A stretch of DNA of 64,000 nucleotides from Bacillus zhangzhouensis (GTDB lineage Bacteria; Bacillota; Bacilli; Bacillales; Bacillaceae). Under the pieces are notes generated by a model. The model was given only the letters and a program-made list of their open reading frames with translations. It was not told where the DNA came from and did no database searches. The position numbers and the translations under genes were made by a program. The number at the start of each line of letters is the position of its first letter. Within the stretch, counting starts at the first letter, position 1. Of this stretch, positions 6,976 through 16,702 are shown piece by piece. The stretch is from NCBI RefSeq assembly GCF_000715205.1, contig NZ_JOTP01000004.1:1-64000 (forward strand), written 5' to 3'.

Positions 6976-7001
6976 AAATCACAAAAAAGGATGATGAACA
7001 T

Positions 7002-7466
7002 ATGAATACAATACAAGGGCATGTAGTAGCAGAAGGATTAAAATTTGCCATCGTAGTGGCAAGATTTAATGATTTTATTACAAGTAAACTGCTAGATGGA
7101 GCAGAAGATACATTGCTTAGACACGGAGCAAACGGTGACGATATCGATGTTGTGTGGGTACCGGGTGCTTTTGAAATTCCATATATGGCAAAAAAACTAG
7201 CCGAAACAAAAAAATACGATGCGGTCATTACACTTGGAACAGTGATCCGAGGCGCAACAACTCACTATGATTATGTATGTAACGAAGCGGCCAAAGGAAT
7301 TGCTCAAAGCGCCATCTCAACAGGGGTACCGATTATCTTTGGTGTACTGACAACAGAATCCATTGAACAAGCTATTGAAAGAGCGGGTACAAAAGCTGGA
7401 AATAAAGGCAGCGAATCGGCTGCAGCTGCTATTGAAATGGCCAACCTAAACCGAACGTTTCGTTAA
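7002..7466 (+). CDS. ribH: 6,7-dimethyl-8-ribityllumazine synthase (beta subunit)
   Basis: Condenses the RibB product with the ribitylamino-pyrimidine. A 154-residue protein of full family length. Motifs include VVARFND near residue 17, [22 protein letters not shown] with the catalytic His, and GVLTTES. In Bacilli it forms the icosahedral capsid that encloses RibE trimers. It starts at ATG with AAAGGATGA upstream. Confidence 0.97.
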   Translation: MNTIQGHVVAEGLKFAIVVARFNDFITSKLLDGAEDTLLRHGANGDDIDVVWVPGAFEIPYMAKKLAETKKYDAVITLGTVIRGATTHYDYVCNEAAKGIAQSAISTGVPIIFGVLTTESIEQAIERAGTKAGNKGSESAAAAIEMANLNRTFR

Positions 7467-7570
7467 TTTAATGAAAAAGAGTTTAAAAACGGCATGAAAA
7501 TGTTTATAATGTGTGATGAGCAAATAATTCATAAGATATTTGCTGGAAAATAGGACAATTTTAATATTGA

Positions 7571-7933
<363 letters not shown>

Positions 7934-7948
7934 ATATCACACACATGT

Positions 7949-7980
7949 AAAAGCAGAGGCTACAGTCCTCTGCTTTTTTT
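7949..7980 (+). terminator. bidirectional terminator between ribT and ypuF
   Basis: AAAGCAGAGG / CCTCTGCTTT stem with a T-run. The TAG stop of the convergent ypuF (7960-7962) lies inside the hairpin loop. Confidence 0.85.
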
Positions 7981-8484
7981 ACGTTCGATCTGTTTCTCCC
8001 GTTCAAGCAATACATCTGTCCGGTCACGCAGTCTATGTTTTTCGATTAGAAACGTGTGGGATAAGTTACTTTCCTGTCCAAAGGTCAATCCTTCTTTTTG
8101 AGCCATTTCTCTGCATAATGAAAGAAGTGCTTGATCTTTGATTGGAAGCATAACACTCTCGTAGGGACTGTCTTCATCCATTTTCTTTTTCAGTGTCCTA
8201 AGAAGCAAAATAAACGCCTCATCATCAAGACCTAGCTTCGATAATACGGATCGATTGATTTCTAATAAGTGAAGGCTGTTTGAAATGAGCCGTTTTGCTC
8301 CTTTTCCATTTCCCCGTCTTTGATGATACAAAGCAACAGCAAGTTGAATCAGACCAACCCAATATTCTTTACGCTGCTCCGGGGGATCTTCCTTCCAATA
8401 TTCTTCAAGAATTTCATGACACTCAAAATAATCTCTTGTCGTATGAAATTCGTGTAAAAAAGCCACGTACGCTTCAGGATACAC
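7960..8484 (-). CDS. ypuF: DUF309 family protein YpuF
   Basis: A soluble helical protein of about 174 residues with the DUF309 signature: FHTTRDYFECHEILEEYWK near the N-terminus, then GLIQLAVALYHQRRGN. Its function is unknown. The GTG at 8484 is chosen because AAGGAG lies 9 nt upstream; the ATG at 8493 would directly abut that site. In B. subtilis ypuF also sits between ribT and scpA. It is convergent with ribT. Confidence 0.88.
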   Translation of the reverse strand: MYPEAYVAFLHEFHTTRDYFECHEILEEYWKEDPPEQRKEYWVGLIQLAVALYHQRRGNGKGAKRLISNSLHLLEINRSVLSKLGLDDEAFILLLRTLKKKMDEDSPYESVMLPIKDQALLSLCREMAQKEGLTFGQESNLSHTFLIEKHRLRDRTDVLLEREKQIERKKSRGL

Positions 8485-8538
8485 AGCGGTCATCTCCTTT
8501 TCCACTATCAGTCTAACACACCGAAAAGAAAAGAAGAA

Positions 8539-8566
8539 AGAGCGCCCCTTAGTGAAAGGACGCTCT
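8539..8566 (-). terminator. terminator of the YjcZ-type gene
   Basis: AGAGCG / CGCTCT stem with an inner CCTT/AAGG pairing, followed on the minus strand by a T/C-rich tract. Confidence 0.6.
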
Positions 8567-8572
8567 GTTTCT

Positions 8573-8665
8573 TTAATAAACCCAAGCCGCGCCAACGATG
8601 ATTAGCAAGATGAAAAGCACGACAATAAGCGCGAATCCTCCGCCGAAGTTATAGCCATCTCCCAT
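8573..8665 (-). CDS. YjcZ-family sporulation micropeptide
   Basis: A 30-residue ORF: MGDGYNFGGG followed by a single hydrophobic helix (FALIVVLFILLIIVGAAWVY). The Gly/Tyr-rich head and membrane tail are the hallmark of the YjcZ/SscA family of spore-associated micropeptides. A strong AAAGGAGG lies 10 nt before the ATG, and a terminator follows. No orthologue name is assigned, because several paralogues exist per genome. Confidence 0.85.
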   Translation of the reverse strand: MGDGYNFGGGFALIVVLFILLIIVGAAWVY

Positions 8666-8790
8666 AATGATACGGCCTCCTTTTTCATCAGTTCTGATTA
8701 CAATGGTATTCTATGTATAAGTGCCCTCATTGGTATGGGCGATTCCATTGTTTTTCTTGTTTTGCCTAGGGCAACATGGTCGAAATTATA

Positions 8791-8820
8791 TTGGACGAGA
8801 GCTTTATCCTGTCTTATACT
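8791..8820 (+). promoter_or_regulatory. promoter of scpAB
   Basis: TTGGAC, an 18-nt spacer and TATACT, giving a 5' leader of about 48 nt to scpA. Confidence 0.6.
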
Positions 8821-8874
8821 AAAGGTTAGCCGGTGAAACGGTACTTAGAAGACAGTAGAAATGGTGAGAAAAGA

Positions 8875-9633
8875 ATGCTGGAATATCAGGTGAAAATAGA
8901 TTCGTTTGAGGGTCCTTTGGACTTGCTTTTACATTTAATCAACCGTTTGGAAATTGATATTTATGATATTCCCGTCGCTAAAATTACGGAGCAGTATTTA
9001 TTATATGTCCACACGATGAGGGAGCTTGAGCTCGACGTTGCGAGTGAATATTTGGTGATGGCTGCAACTCTCCTGAGTATTAAAAGCAGAATGCTTCTTC
9101 CGAAACAAGAGGAAGAGCTATTTGATGAAGACCTGCTCGAAGAGGAAGAGGATCCTCGCGAAGAGCTGATTGGCAAATTGATTGAGTACCGCAAGTACAA
9201 AAATGCAGCCCAAGAACTAAAGGAGCGCGAGGAAGCAAGACAGAATGCCTTTACAAAACCTCCGAGTGATTTAAGTGAATTCGCAAAAGAAGCGGAAACG
9301 AAGGACACAAACTTACATGTAACGGTGTATGATATGTTAGGTGCGTTTCAAAAGGTATTGAACCGAAAAAAAATAACGAAACCAGCTCCATCAAAAATTA
9401 CAAGACAAGAAATTCCGATTGAAGACAAAATGAATGAGATTATGAACCATTTAAGAAAAACAAAAAAGCGGACCAATTTTATGACTCTATTTCAACATGA
9501 TCAAAAGGAACACCTTGTCGTGACGTTTCTTGCTGTTCTTGAATTGATGAAAAGTCATCACATCATGTTAGAGCAGGAAGGGAACTTTGAAGACATTTAT
9601 ATAATAGGGAGTGAAACGATTCATGACGCTTGA
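8875..9633 (+). CDS. scpA: segregation and condensation protein A (kleisin)
   Basis: The kleisin subunit of the SMC-ScpAB condensin; it bridges the SMC heads. A 252-residue protein. The N-terminal SMC-neck domain begins [20 protein letters not shown]; the acidic linker is [16 protein letters not shown]; the C-terminal winged helix (about 190-250, [15 protein letters not shown]) contacts the other SMC head. ATG at 8875 is chosen by homology and GGTGAG upstream; the frame is open back to 8833. It overlaps scpB by 11 nt. Confidence 0.96.
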   Translation: MLEYQVKIDSFEGPLDLLLHLINRLEIDIYDIPVAKITEQYLLYVHTMRELELDVASEYLVMAATLLSIKSRMLLPKQEEELFDEDLLEEEEDPREELIGKLIEYRKYKNAAQELKEREEARQNAFTKPPSDLSEFAKEAETKDTNLHVTVYDMLGAFQKVLNRKKITKPAPSKITRQEIPIEDKMNEIMNHLRKTKKRTNFMTLFQHDQKEHLVVTFLAVLELMKSHHIMLEQEGNFEDIYIIGSETIHDA

Positions 9634-10216
9634 TATCGTGAATTGGAAAGCCATCTTAGAAGCGTTGCTGTATGCAGCAGGTGACGAAGGCTTAACAAGA
9701 AAACAGCTCATGTCAGTTCTTGAAGTAGATGAGGCGGCATTACTCGATATTGTGTCTGCCGTAAAGGAAGAATATCAAAAACAAGAACGAGGGATTGAGC
9801 TCATCGAATATGCAGATTCATATATGCTGCTGACTAAAAAAGAGTACAGCATGTATTTAAAAAAATTAGTAGAGACACCTTCCAAAGGCTTGTCACAGGC
9901 AGCGCTGGAGGTGCTTGCAATTGTCTCTTATAAACAGCCGATCACGCGAAGTGAGGTTGAGGAGATCAGGGGAGTCAAATCAGAGCGGGTGCTTCACAGC
10001 TTAGTAGCCAAAGCGTTACTCTGTGAAGTTGGACGTGCCGATGGTCCGGGACGTGCGATTCTTTATGGTACAACGCCTACCTTTTTAGAGCAATTTGGCT
10101 TAAAAGCCCTAGATGAATTACCACCGCTTCCAGAGAATGTTGAAGCAGATGGTGTGCAAGAAGAGGCTGATCTATTTTTTGAAAACTTCAATCAAACATT
10201 TGAAGAGATAAAATAG
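9623..10216 (+). CDS. scpB: segregation and condensation protein B
   Basis: The dimeric winged-helix partner that binds the ScpA linker in SMC-ScpAB. A 197-residue protein. Two winged-helix domains are visible ([22 protein letters not shown]; then [21 protein letters not shown]), followed by the conserved [16 protein letters not shown] and an acidic tail. ATG at 9623 overlaps the end of scpA, implying translational coupling. Confidence 0.96.
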   Translation: MTLDIVNWKAILEALLYAAGDEGLTRKQLMSVLEVDEAALLDIVSAVKEEYQKQERGIELIEYADSYMLLTKKEYSMYLKKLVETPSKGLSQAALEVLAIVSYKQPITRSEVEEIRGVKSERVLHSLVAKALLCEVGRADGPGRAILYGTTPTFLEQFGLKALDELPPLPENVEADGVQEEADLFFENFNQTFEEIK

Positions 10217-10329
10217 TTCAAAATAAGGAAAAATGTATGATAAAATATAAAAAAGATTTTAGGTCTAAAATCTTTTGATGAAAGATAAAATGGTGACAAA
10301 GCCATGAGGGGAAGGTAAACACGAAACAA

Positions 10330-10809
10330 ATGGCACATATGAATGTAAAGGCTCAAGTTGATCAAACAGGCGTCTTTTTAACAAAGGTTGCAACTGAAGT
10401 GAATGGTTTTCTGAACGAAGCTACCTTATCAAGCTTGAAACGATTAAACCCCGAAGCGGAAGCCTATTATTGTGACATATTGAGTACATTACGTAAGCTT
10501 GCAGTGTATAGCGAGGATGCAGCGGCAGCTTGCAAAAAAATCGGCCAGCAGCAGACATTCCCGCAGCAAGCGGCACAGCAGACGCTTCTTCGTATTTATC
10601 ATCAATGTATCGAAGAATTTTTTACGCCGAAAAAGGATACATGGTATGAAGATAGCCGTTCTGCCTATACAGGGAAAAACAGCATTGTTTTCCGCCATGA
10701 AGTATCGGCTGATGTAAAGCGATTATTTTCTTCATTAGAAAAAGACTTTTTAACAATGAGAGAAGAGCTAGAATATACGACATCTCATCAGCAAATGAAA
10801 ATGGTATAA
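10330..10809 (+). CDS. ypuI: DUF3907 family protein YpuI
   Basis: A 159-residue soluble protein matching B. subtilis YpuI in context (scpB - ypuI - dacB) and character; function unknown. It is helical throughout, with KVATEVNGFLNEATLSSL and the C-terminal SLEKDFLTMREELEYTT. It begins at ATG 10330; the best Shine-Dalgarno-like sequence (GGGGAAGG) is rather far upstream, so the start is uncertain. Its last codons (ATG GTA TAA) form the left edge of a 139-bp tandem duplication downstream. Confidence 0.8.
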   Translation: MAHMNVKAQVDQTGVFLTKVATEVNGFLNEATLSSLKRLNPEAEAYYCDILSTLRKLAVYSEDAAAACKKIGQQQTFPQQAAQQTLLRIYHQCIEEFFTPKKDTWYEDSRSAYTGKNSIVFRHEVSADVKRLFSSLEKDFLTMREELEYTTSHQQMKMV

Positions 10810-10940
10810 GTAAGAATTAAGAAGCGTCTCTACATGTAGAGACGTTTCAGCGTGTAGACAAACCCTCGCATTCGGTGTCAGTCCTGCGAGCCGGTCCTCA
10901 CAAATCTAAAATCCCCTCCTATACGGTAATAGAACTTACA
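10801..10940 (+). repeat. first unit of a 139-bp tandem duplication with truncated dispersed repeat
   Basis: From ATGGTATAAG (10801) to about 10910 this is nearly identical to 10940-11049. The duplicated unit covers the last three codons of ypuI, the terminator hairpin and the left half of the dispersed repeat (from 10848). After ACAAATCT the first unit degenerates (10910-10939). Confidence 0.85.
10823..10847 (+). terminator. terminator hairpin downstream of ypuI, copy 1
   Basis: AGCGTCTCTAC / GTAGAGACGTT stem. The same hairpin recurs at 10962-10986 and, with small changes and a real T-run, at 11162-11190. Confidence 0.6.
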
Positions 10941-10986
10941 TGGTATAAGTAAGAATTAAGAAGCGTCTCTACATGTAGAGACGTTT

Positions 10987-11161
10987 CAGCGTGTAGACAA
11001 ACCCTCGCATTCGGTGTCAGTCCTGCGTGCCGGTGCTCACAAATCTCAAATTCGCTCCGCTCCGGTACTCGCCCTTCCTAGGCTGCAAAGGTTTTCTATC
11101 ACGCTGAAAAGAAGACAAAGGGCTAAAATAAAGATCATTTTAGCCCTTTATCAATAATCTG
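10987..11161 (+). repeat. dispersed structured repeat, copy after ypuI
   Basis: A 175-bp element beginning CAGCGTGTAGACAAACC and closing GGTTTTCTATCACGCTG, whose ends pair as a long imperfect stem. A 3' tail follows that contains the hairpin AAAGGGCTAAAAT / ATTTTAGCCCTTT and ends TCAATAATCTG. Near-identical copies lie at 25814-25989 and (shorter) 42590-42690. The ypuI terminator hairpin is present on both sides (10962-10986 and 11162-11190). Confidence 0.9.
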
Positions 11162-11190
11162 AGCGTCTCTACATTCTAGAGACGCTTTTT
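11162..11190 (+). terminator. terminator hairpin downstream of ypuI, distal copy
   Basis: AGCGTCTCTA / TAGAGACGCT stem with a seven-T run. It is the only copy here with a proper T-run. Confidence 0.85.
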
Positions 11191-11204
11191 TTATGGACGA
11201 GGCA

Positions 11205-11232
11205 TCATAACTTTTTCAGCCGCGCATACACT
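11205..11232 (+). promoter_or_regulatory. probable sigma-E promoter of dacB
   Basis: TCATAA (-35 region) and CATACACTT (11224-11232), about 14 nt apart, match the mother-cell sigma-E pattern. dacB is sigma-E-controlled in B. subtilis. Confidence 0.5.
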
Positions 11233-11256
11233 TGTACAAAACGGACAAGGACGTGA

Positions 11257-12414
11257 ATGAACATGCCCTATTTAAAAATTGGAACAGCAGTCCTTCTTCT
11301 ATTTACACTCTTACTGCCTTTTTCCTCACCTGCGCAAGCAGACATATCGTTATCGGTGAGTGCAAGAAGCGCCATTTTAATAGATGGACAGTCAGGCAGA
11401 GTCCTATTTGGAAAGGACGAGCATGAAAAAAGGAGAATCGCCAGTATTACAAAAATTATGACGGCTGTATTAGCCATTGAATCAGGAAAAATGAAAGACA
11501 CCGTCACAATATCAAAACGGGCGATTCAAGCTGAGGGCTCATCGATTTATTTAAAGGAAGGGCAGAAGGTGAGCTTAGAAGACCTGACGTACGGGCTTAT
11601 GCTGCGTTCTGGAAATGATGCAGCTGTAGCCATTGCAGAACATGTTGGCGGCAGCTTAGAAGGCTTTATTTTTATGATGAACCAAAAGGCGTCTGAACTA
11701 GGAATGGAGAATACGAATTTTCAAAATCCACATGGGCTCGACGATCATAAAAACCATTACTCATCAGCCTATGACATGGCGATCTTAACTAAATACGCCA
11801 TGGAGCATAAACAATATCAAAAAATTGCCGGCACGACTTTCTATAAAGCGAAGACAATGGAAGGCTATTGGAAAAATAAAAACAAGCTGCTCACCGGTTT
11901 ATATCAATATTCGACTGGAGGGAAAACGGGATATACGAAGCTTGCAAAACGTACCCTCGTCTCCACAGCTGCAAAAGGGGATGCTGCGTTAATTGCTGTG
12001 ACTATTAATGCGCCGGATGACTGGAAAGATCATATCTCTATGTTTGAGTATGCATTTGATCACTATAAAACGTATGTGCTTGCTGAAAAAGGAAGGCTTG
12101 CTTCGTTAAAAGGGACCTTTTATGAAAAAAAAGCGTTTATTAAGCGTGATGTGGACTATTTTTTAAATGAAGATGAGAAAAAACTAGTGGAGATTGAAAC
12201 GGAAATGCTCACTCCCGAAAAGAAATGGAAAAAAAACACCGAAGCCATCCCGGATGTCGTAGGGAAAATGACATTCTTATTAGATGGTCAGGTGATCAAG
12301 CAAGTGCCGATTTTTTATGAAAATAAACGAAATCAAATGCCTCAAAAAAGCTTCCAAGAAATGTTTAAGTCTGTCTTTCAGACATCTATAGGCGGATCTT
12401 CATGGTCAATCTAA
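11257..12414 (+). CDS. dacB: D-alanyl-D-alanine carboxypeptidase PBP5* (sporulation)
   Basis: Trims pentapeptides of spore cortex peptidoglycan in the mother cell, lowering cross-linking. A 385-residue protein (B. subtilis 382). It has a signal peptide (about 1-29, ending PAQA), catalytic SITK at 63-66, SGN at 118-120 and KTG at 223-225, followed by the PBP5-type C-terminal domain. It overlaps spmA by 13 nt in the dacB-spmA-spmB operon, behind a sigma-E-like promoter. Confidence 0.96.
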   Translation: MNMPYLKIGTAVLLLFTLLLPFSSPAQADISLSVSARSAILIDGQSGRVLFGKDEHEKRRIASITKIMTAVLAIESGKMKDTVTISKRAIQAEGSSIYLKEGQKVSLEDLTYGLMLRSGNDAAVAIAEHVGGSLEGFIFMMNQKASELGMENTNFQNPHGLDDHKNHYSSAYDMAILTKYAMEHKQYQKIAGTTFYKAKTMEGYWKNKNKLLTGLYQYSTGGKTGYTKLAKRTLVSTAAKGDAALIAVTINAPDDWKDHISMFEYAFDHYKTYVLAEKGRLASLKGTFYEKKAFIKRDVDYFLNEDEKKLVEIETEMLTPEKKWKKNTEAIPDVVGKMTFLLDGQVIKQVPIFYENKRNQMPQKSFQEMFKSVFQTSIGGSSWSI

Positions 12415-12989
12415 TTTGGGTATTCCTCACTGTCATCGGTCTTGTCTATGCGATGTTCAACGGAACGATGGAGGAAGTAAACGAAGCTGTATTTAAGGGC
12501 TCAAAAGAAGCAGTCACCATTTCAATTGGGCTGATCAGTGTCCTTGTTTTCTGGCTGGGACTGATGAAGATAGCAGAAGAAGCGGGGCTGTTAAACTTCT
12601 TTAGTAAAATGTGCCGCCCATTCATTTCAAAGCTATTCCCGGATATCCCCCCTAATCATCCGGCAATGGGGTATATCCTGTCCAATCTCATGGCGAATTT
12701 CTTTGGCCTCGGAAATGCCGCCACACCGCTTGGGATTAAGGCAATGGAGCAGATGAAATCATTAAACGGCGGGAAGAATGAGGCGAGCCGTTCCATGATT
12801 ACATTTTTAGCTGTCAACACATCCTCTATTACACTTGTGCCAACAACCGTCATTGCCATTAGAATGACCTATGGCGCAGATCAGCCAACAGACATTGTTG
12901 GACCAACCATTTTGGCGACACTTATTTCAGGAATCGGTGCGATTATCATTGATCGCTATTTCCACTATCGCAGAAGCAGGCGGGGGTGA
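12402..12989 (+). CDS. spmA: spore maturation protein A
   Basis: A 195-residue polytopic membrane protein needed with SpmB for full spore core dehydration and heat resistance. It carries a nucleoside-recognition (Gate) type domain: [25 protein letters not shown], then [21 protein letters not shown]. It is translationally coupled to dacB and followed by spmB after 4 nt. Confidence 0.95.
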   Translation: MVNLIWVFLTVIGLVYAMFNGTMEEVNEAVFKGSKEAVTISIGLISVLVFWLGLMKIAEEAGLLNFFSKMCRPFISKLFPDIPPNHPAMGYILSNLMANFFGLGNAATPLGIKAMEQMKSLNGGKNEASRSMITFLAVNTSSITLVPTTVIAIRMTYGADQPTDIVGPTILATLISGIGAIIIDRYFHYRRSRRG

Positions 12990-12993
12990 TCTT

Positions 12994-13530
12994 GTGGCAT
13001 TTATTAACTGGCTGTCACTTGCTTTGATTCCACTGATCATCGCAGGCATTTTGATTGCTGGAACCATCAAAAAAGTACCGACCTATGAAACATTTGTGGA
13101 AGGCGGGAAAGAGGGCATTCAAATTGCCTTTTCAATCATTCCATATTTAGTTGGCATGCTTGTGGCCATCACGATATTTCGTGCGTCAGGTGCGCTTGAT
13201 TTTGTTATGGGTTTATTAAAACCCGTATTTACAGCGATTGGCTTTCCTACAGAGGTGGTGCCGCTTGCGTTTATTCGTCCGATATCAGGAACAGCTGCAC
13301 TCGGCATGACATCAGATTTGATTGCGACATATGGTCCAGATTCTTTTATTGGGCAGCTTGCAGCCGTCATGCAAGGATCAACAGACACCACTCTTTACAT
13401 TTTAACGGTCTACTTTGGAGCAGTCGGTATTAAAAAAATGGGGGATGCGCTGAAAGTAGGTCTATTAGCAGATCTCATTGGTGTCATTGCATCTGTTATT
13501 ATCGTCAGTTTGTTATTTAGCGGCGCCTAA
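12994..13530 (+). CDS. spmB: spore maturation protein B
   Basis: A 178-residue membrane partner of SpmA. The open frame reaches back to 12871 inside spmA, but homology starts at a GTG at 12994 (MAFINWLSLALIPLIIAGIL) behind GGGGGTGAT. Conserved Gate-domain signatures are RPISGTAALGM and VMQGSTDTTLYILTVYFG. It is the last gene of the dacB operon, with a terminator overlapping its end. Confidence 0.95.
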   Translation: MAFINWLSLALIPLIIAGILIAGTIKKVPTYETFVEGGKEGIQIAFSIIPYLVGMLVAITIFRASGALDFVMGLLKPVFTAIGFPTEVVPLAFIRPISGTAALGMTSDLIATYGPDSFIGQLAAVMQGSTDTTLYILTVYFGAVGIKKMGDALKVGLLADLIGVIASVIIVSLLFSGA

Positions 13531-13545
13531 TCAGGCGCTTTTTTG
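13522..13545 (+). terminator. terminator of dacB-spmAB
   Basis: GGCGCCT / AGGCGC stem and six Ts. The 5' arm includes the spmB stop codon. Confidence 0.85.
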
Positions 13546-13615
13546 TATTTAATGGATTGAAAACAGTTTTTTAGCTGAAATTAGACAGACGAATCGCTTA
13601 TTTTTCCGCGAATGC

Positions 13616-13644
13616 TTGTTTGTTTCAAGTCAAGCAAGTAAGAT
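13616..13644 (+). promoter_or_regulatory. promoter of rluB
   Basis: TTGTTT, a 17-nt spacer and TAAGAT, about 20 nt upstream of the rluB start. Confidence 0.5.
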
Positions 13645-13665
13645 AGTACATGAGGTGAAAGACAA

Positions 13666-14400
13666 ATGGAACGTTTACAGAAAGTAATTGCACATGCCGG
13701 CGTCGCTTCTAGGCGGAAGGCTGAAGAATTAATTAAAGAAGGACGAGTTACCGTTAATGGTCAAACAGTGACAGAGCTTGGAGTGAAGGTGGGCTCTTCA
13801 GATAAAATTGAAGTCAACGGATTAAAGCTAGAAAGAGAAGAACCGGTTTACTTTATGCTTTATAAACCGCGCGGCGTCATTTCAGCTGCCGAGGATGATA
13901 AAGGCCGTAAAGTCGTTACAGACTTCTTTGATGATATCCCGCAGCGCCTTTATCCAATCGGTCGGTTAGATTATGATACGAGCGGTTTGATTTTGATTAC
14001 AAATGATGGCGAATTTGCCCATACGCTCATGCACCCGAAATATGAAATTGATAAAACGTATGCAGCAAAGCTAAAAGGCATCCCTTCAAAGGAATTGCTC
14101 AGAAAGCTGGAAAAAGGAATCATGTTAGATCATAAAAAGACAGCACGTGCTCGTGCCAAAATGCTTTCTATTGATAAACGAAAGCAAACATCTATTGTCC
14201 AATTAACCATTCATGAAGGTAGAAACAGACAAGTGCGCCGCATGTTTGAAGCGATTGGTCATGACGTTTTAAAGCTAAAAAGGGAGCAATATGCATTCCT
14301 CCATATAGAAGGGATGAGACCGGGAGAGCGCAGAGAATTAACTCCGCATGAAGTAAAGCGCCTTAGAGCGATTGCTGATCACGGGAAAAGTGCTAACTAA
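13666..14400 (+). CDS. rluB: 23S rRNA pseudouridine synthase RluB
   Basis: A RsuA-family pseudouridine synthase (formerly ypuL) modifying 23S rRNA in the helix 90-92 region. A 244-residue protein with an N-terminal S4 domain (1-60, RLQKVIAHAGVASRRKAEELI), the catalytic block GRLDYDTSGLILITNDGEF with its Asp near residue 105, and the family motif EGRNRQVRRMFEAIGH. It starts at ATG after GAGGTGAAA and lies upstream of resA, as in B. subtilis. Confidence 0.96.
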   Translation: MERLQKVIAHAGVASRRKAEELIKEGRVTVNGQTVTELGVKVGSSDKIEVNGLKLEREEPVYFMLYKPRGVISAAEDDKGRKVVTDFFDDIPQRLYPIGRLDYDTSGLILITNDGEFAHTLMHPKYEIDKTYAAKLKGIPSKELLRKLEKGIMLDHKKTARARAKMLSIDKRKQTSIVQLTIHEGRNRQVRRMFEAIGHDVLKLKREQYAFLHIEGMRPGERRELTPHEVKRLRAIADHGKSAN

Positions 14401-14490
14401 TTTTCACATAAACTTCAAAAAATGAAGAAGCATCAAAAGAAGGAGAATGCTATAATTTACCTGAATGTCAATGGGGAAGGGGTACTTCAG

Positions 14491-15021
14491 ATGAAGAAAA
14501 GACGGTTTTTCATACGGACGGGCATTCTCCTCGTGATGCTTGCTGCATTATGTTATACCATGTATAACTCAGTATTTGCCAAACAGGATCGAGTCAAAGA
14601 AGGATCTATTGCACCCAACTTTGTCCTTCAATCTGTAGATGGGGAGCGGATTGAATTAAAGGACTTAAAAGGCAAAGGCATCTTTCTGAATTTTTGGGGT
14701 ACATGGTGCGGTCCATGTAAACAAGAATTTCCTTATATGGCGAATCAATATCAAGTGTTCAAGGATCGCGGTGTGGAAATTGTTGCAGTGAATGTTGGGG
14801 AATCAAATATTGCCGTTAAGAATTTTATGGATGCCTATGGCGTGAATTTTCCGGTTGCTATGGACAAAGACCGTCAAGTCACAGAGGCATATGATATTAC
14901 GCCACTGCCAACCACATTTTTAATTAATCCAGAAGGCAAGGTAATCAAAGTCATAAAGGGAACCATGACAGAACGTAATGTCTATGAATATATGAGTTTG
15001 ATTAAACCAAAGGGGTCATAG
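14491..15021 (+). CDS. resA: thiol-disulfide oxidoreductase ResA
   Basis: An extracytoplasmic, membrane-anchored thioredoxin-like protein that reduces the heme-binding CXXCH cysteines of apocytochrome c. A 176-residue protein with an N-terminal anchor (about 8-29). The active site WCGPCK has cysteines at 73 and 76, whereas B. subtilis ResA has CEPC. Also seen are the cis-Pro loop PLPTTFL and a conserved Glu in VNVGES. ATG at 14491 is chosen over 14422 by homology and GGGGAAGGGG upstream. It heads the resABC(DE) operon. Confidence 0.96.
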   Translation: MKKRRFFIRTGILLVMLAALCYTMYNSVFAKQDRVKEGSIAPNFVLQSVDGERIELKDLKGKGIFLNFWGTWCGPCKQEFPYMANQYQVFKDRGVEIVAVNVGESNIAVKNFMDAYGVNFPVAMDKDRQVTEAYDITPLPTTFLINPEGKVIKVIKGTMTERNVYEYMSLIKPKGS

Positions 15022-15022
15022 A

Positions 15023-16702
15023 ATGAAAGAGGTAAAGTGCGAGTGTGGACATATTAATCCAATCGGTACTGTTCTATGTGAATCATGCGGAAATCCCATT
15101 GCGACAAAAGAGAAAAACTCTTCAAAGCTGCTAGATATGAGATATGACGGCAGTGCGAGACGCTCGCAAACATACAACAAAACGATTGTTGATAAAGTAT
15201 GGAACTTTTTTTCTTCCGTAAAAGTGGGTGTGTGGCTCATTGTCATCACACTATTAGCTTCTTCGCTAGGAACTATTTTTCCGCAGGAGCGGTTTATTCC
15301 GCCAGGTGCATCAGCTTCCACTTATTATGAGGAGCAATATGGATCGTTTGGCAAGCTATATTACATACTTGGATTCCATGATCTTTATAGTTCTTGGTGG
15401 TTTTTAGCCCTTGTAGCCTCTATTGGAATATCCCTGGTGATTTGCAGTCTCGACCGGGTCATTCCTCTTTATCGGGCACTCAAAAATCAAGGTGTTGTCA
15501 AAAAAGAAAGCTTTCTGAGAAGGCAGCGTCTGTTCAGCGAAACAGACAAAACATTAGATCAGCATACATATGAAGGCATCGTTAGAGCGATGAAACAAAA
15601 GCGTTACCGCGTGCGAGAAGAAGATGGACATATTTTAGCTGAAAAAGGCCGCTTTTCACGCTGGGGACCTTACGTCAATCACATCGGATTAATTATTTTT
15701 CTCCTTGGATCGATGCTCCGGTTTGTCCCGGGCATGTATGTCGATGAAACGCTATGGGTGAGAGAAGGCGAAACAGCACCGATCCCAGGCACGGATGGAC
15801 AATACTTCTTGAAAAATAATGCGTTTTCGATTGATCGCTATGAATCTGGAAATGAAAAAGAAGTGTTTGAAAATGCCATTGAAAAGGCTGGCGACGGTCA
15901 AGTGGTGAAAAGTTATAAAACCGATGCCATCTTATACAAACGTGAAGGGGAAGTTGTTTTTGGTGAAAAACCAAAGCTGAAGCAGGTAACAGAACACGAT
16001 ATCAAAGTGAACGAACCGCTTAAGTTTGATCATTTCTCATTATATCAAGTGGATTTTAAACAAAATGAACTCGATCAAATGGTCTTTCAGTTGATTCGAA
16101 AAGATACAGAAGAATCTTTCGGAACAGTGAAGATTAATCTGCTGGAGCCTAAATCAGAATATGATCTTGGTAGCGGTTACAAAGTCAAGGTGATGAGCTA
16201 TTTGCCTGATTTTTATTTTGATGAAGATGGAACGCCAAGTACGAAAACAAGGAATCCGAATAATCCTGCTTTCGTGTTTGAAATGATCTCTCCTGAAAAA
16301 CCTAAAGGTGAAAAAAGCTTTGTGGCTATTCAAGAGACAGTAGAGGGTTCTGATAACAATATATATAAGATGAAGTTTGATCGCGTTGAAACGAAAAACG
16401 TAACAGGATTGACCGTTAGAAAAGACTTAACACTTGGGATACTAATCGTTGGCGGGATCATCTTCATGATTGGTGTCGTGCAGGGGATGTACTGGCAGCA
16501 TAGAAGAATCTGGCTGTCGGCAAAGGACGGAAAAGTATTTGTGGCAGGACACACAAACAAAAACTGGTTTGGCTTAAAGTCCGATCTCAATGTGTTACTG
16601 AGTAGCAGCGGCATCAAACAGCCAGTTGATCAAAAAGAACTGCCTGATACAACGAGTATCAGCAAAAGCAAGGGGGAAGGATTAGATGGCGGCAGTCAGT
16701 GA
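15023..16702 (+). CDS. resB: cytochrome c biogenesis protein ResB
   Basis: The Ccs1-type subunit of the System II heme-attachment complex. A 559-residue protein. It has an N-terminal zinc-ribbon-like CxCGH...CESCGNP (residues 4-24), three membrane helices in the N-half ([20 protein letters not shown], then [19 protein letters not shown], then [15 protein letters not shown]), a large extracytoplasmic domain and a final helix near 460-480. It overlaps resC by 17 nt, and ATG 15023 directly follows the resA stop. Confidence 0.96.
   Translation: MKEVKCECGHINPIGTVLCESCGNPIATKEKNSSKLLDMRYDGSARRSQTYNKTIVDKVWNFFSSVKVGVWLIVITLLASSLGTIFPQERFIPPGASASTYYEEQYGSFGKLYYILGFHDLYSSWWFLALVASIGISLVICSLDRVIPLYRALKNQGVVKKESFLRRQRLFSETDKTLDQHTYEGIVRAMKQKRYRVREEDGHILAEKGRFSRWGPYVNHIGLIIFLLGSMLRFVPGMYVDETLWVREGETAPIPGTDGQYFLKNNAFSIDRYESGNEKEVFENAIEKAGDGQVVKSYKTDAILYKREGEVVFGEKPKLKQVTEHDIKVNEPLKFDHFSLYQVDFKQNELDQMVFQLIRKDTEESFGTVKINLLEPKSEYDLGSGYKVKVMSYLPDFYFDEDGTPSTKTRNPNNPAFVFEMISPEKPKGEKSFVAIQETVEGSDNNIYKMKFDRVETKNVTGLTVRKDLTLGILIVGGIIFMIGVVQGMYWQHRRIWLSAKDGKVFVAGHTNKNWFGLKSDLNVLLSSSGIKQPVDQKELPDTTSISKSKGEGLDGGSQ

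Noticed and set aside
6976-7001. Frameshifted ribBA
   Set aside because: Only 26 nt separate ribB from ribH, so the missing GTP cyclohydrolase II domain is a deletion and cannot be restored by a frameshift.
10801-11050. CRISPR-like direct repeats
   Set aside because: There are only two units of about 110 bp with no regular spacers; this is a tandem duplication of a terminator plus a dispersed repeat.
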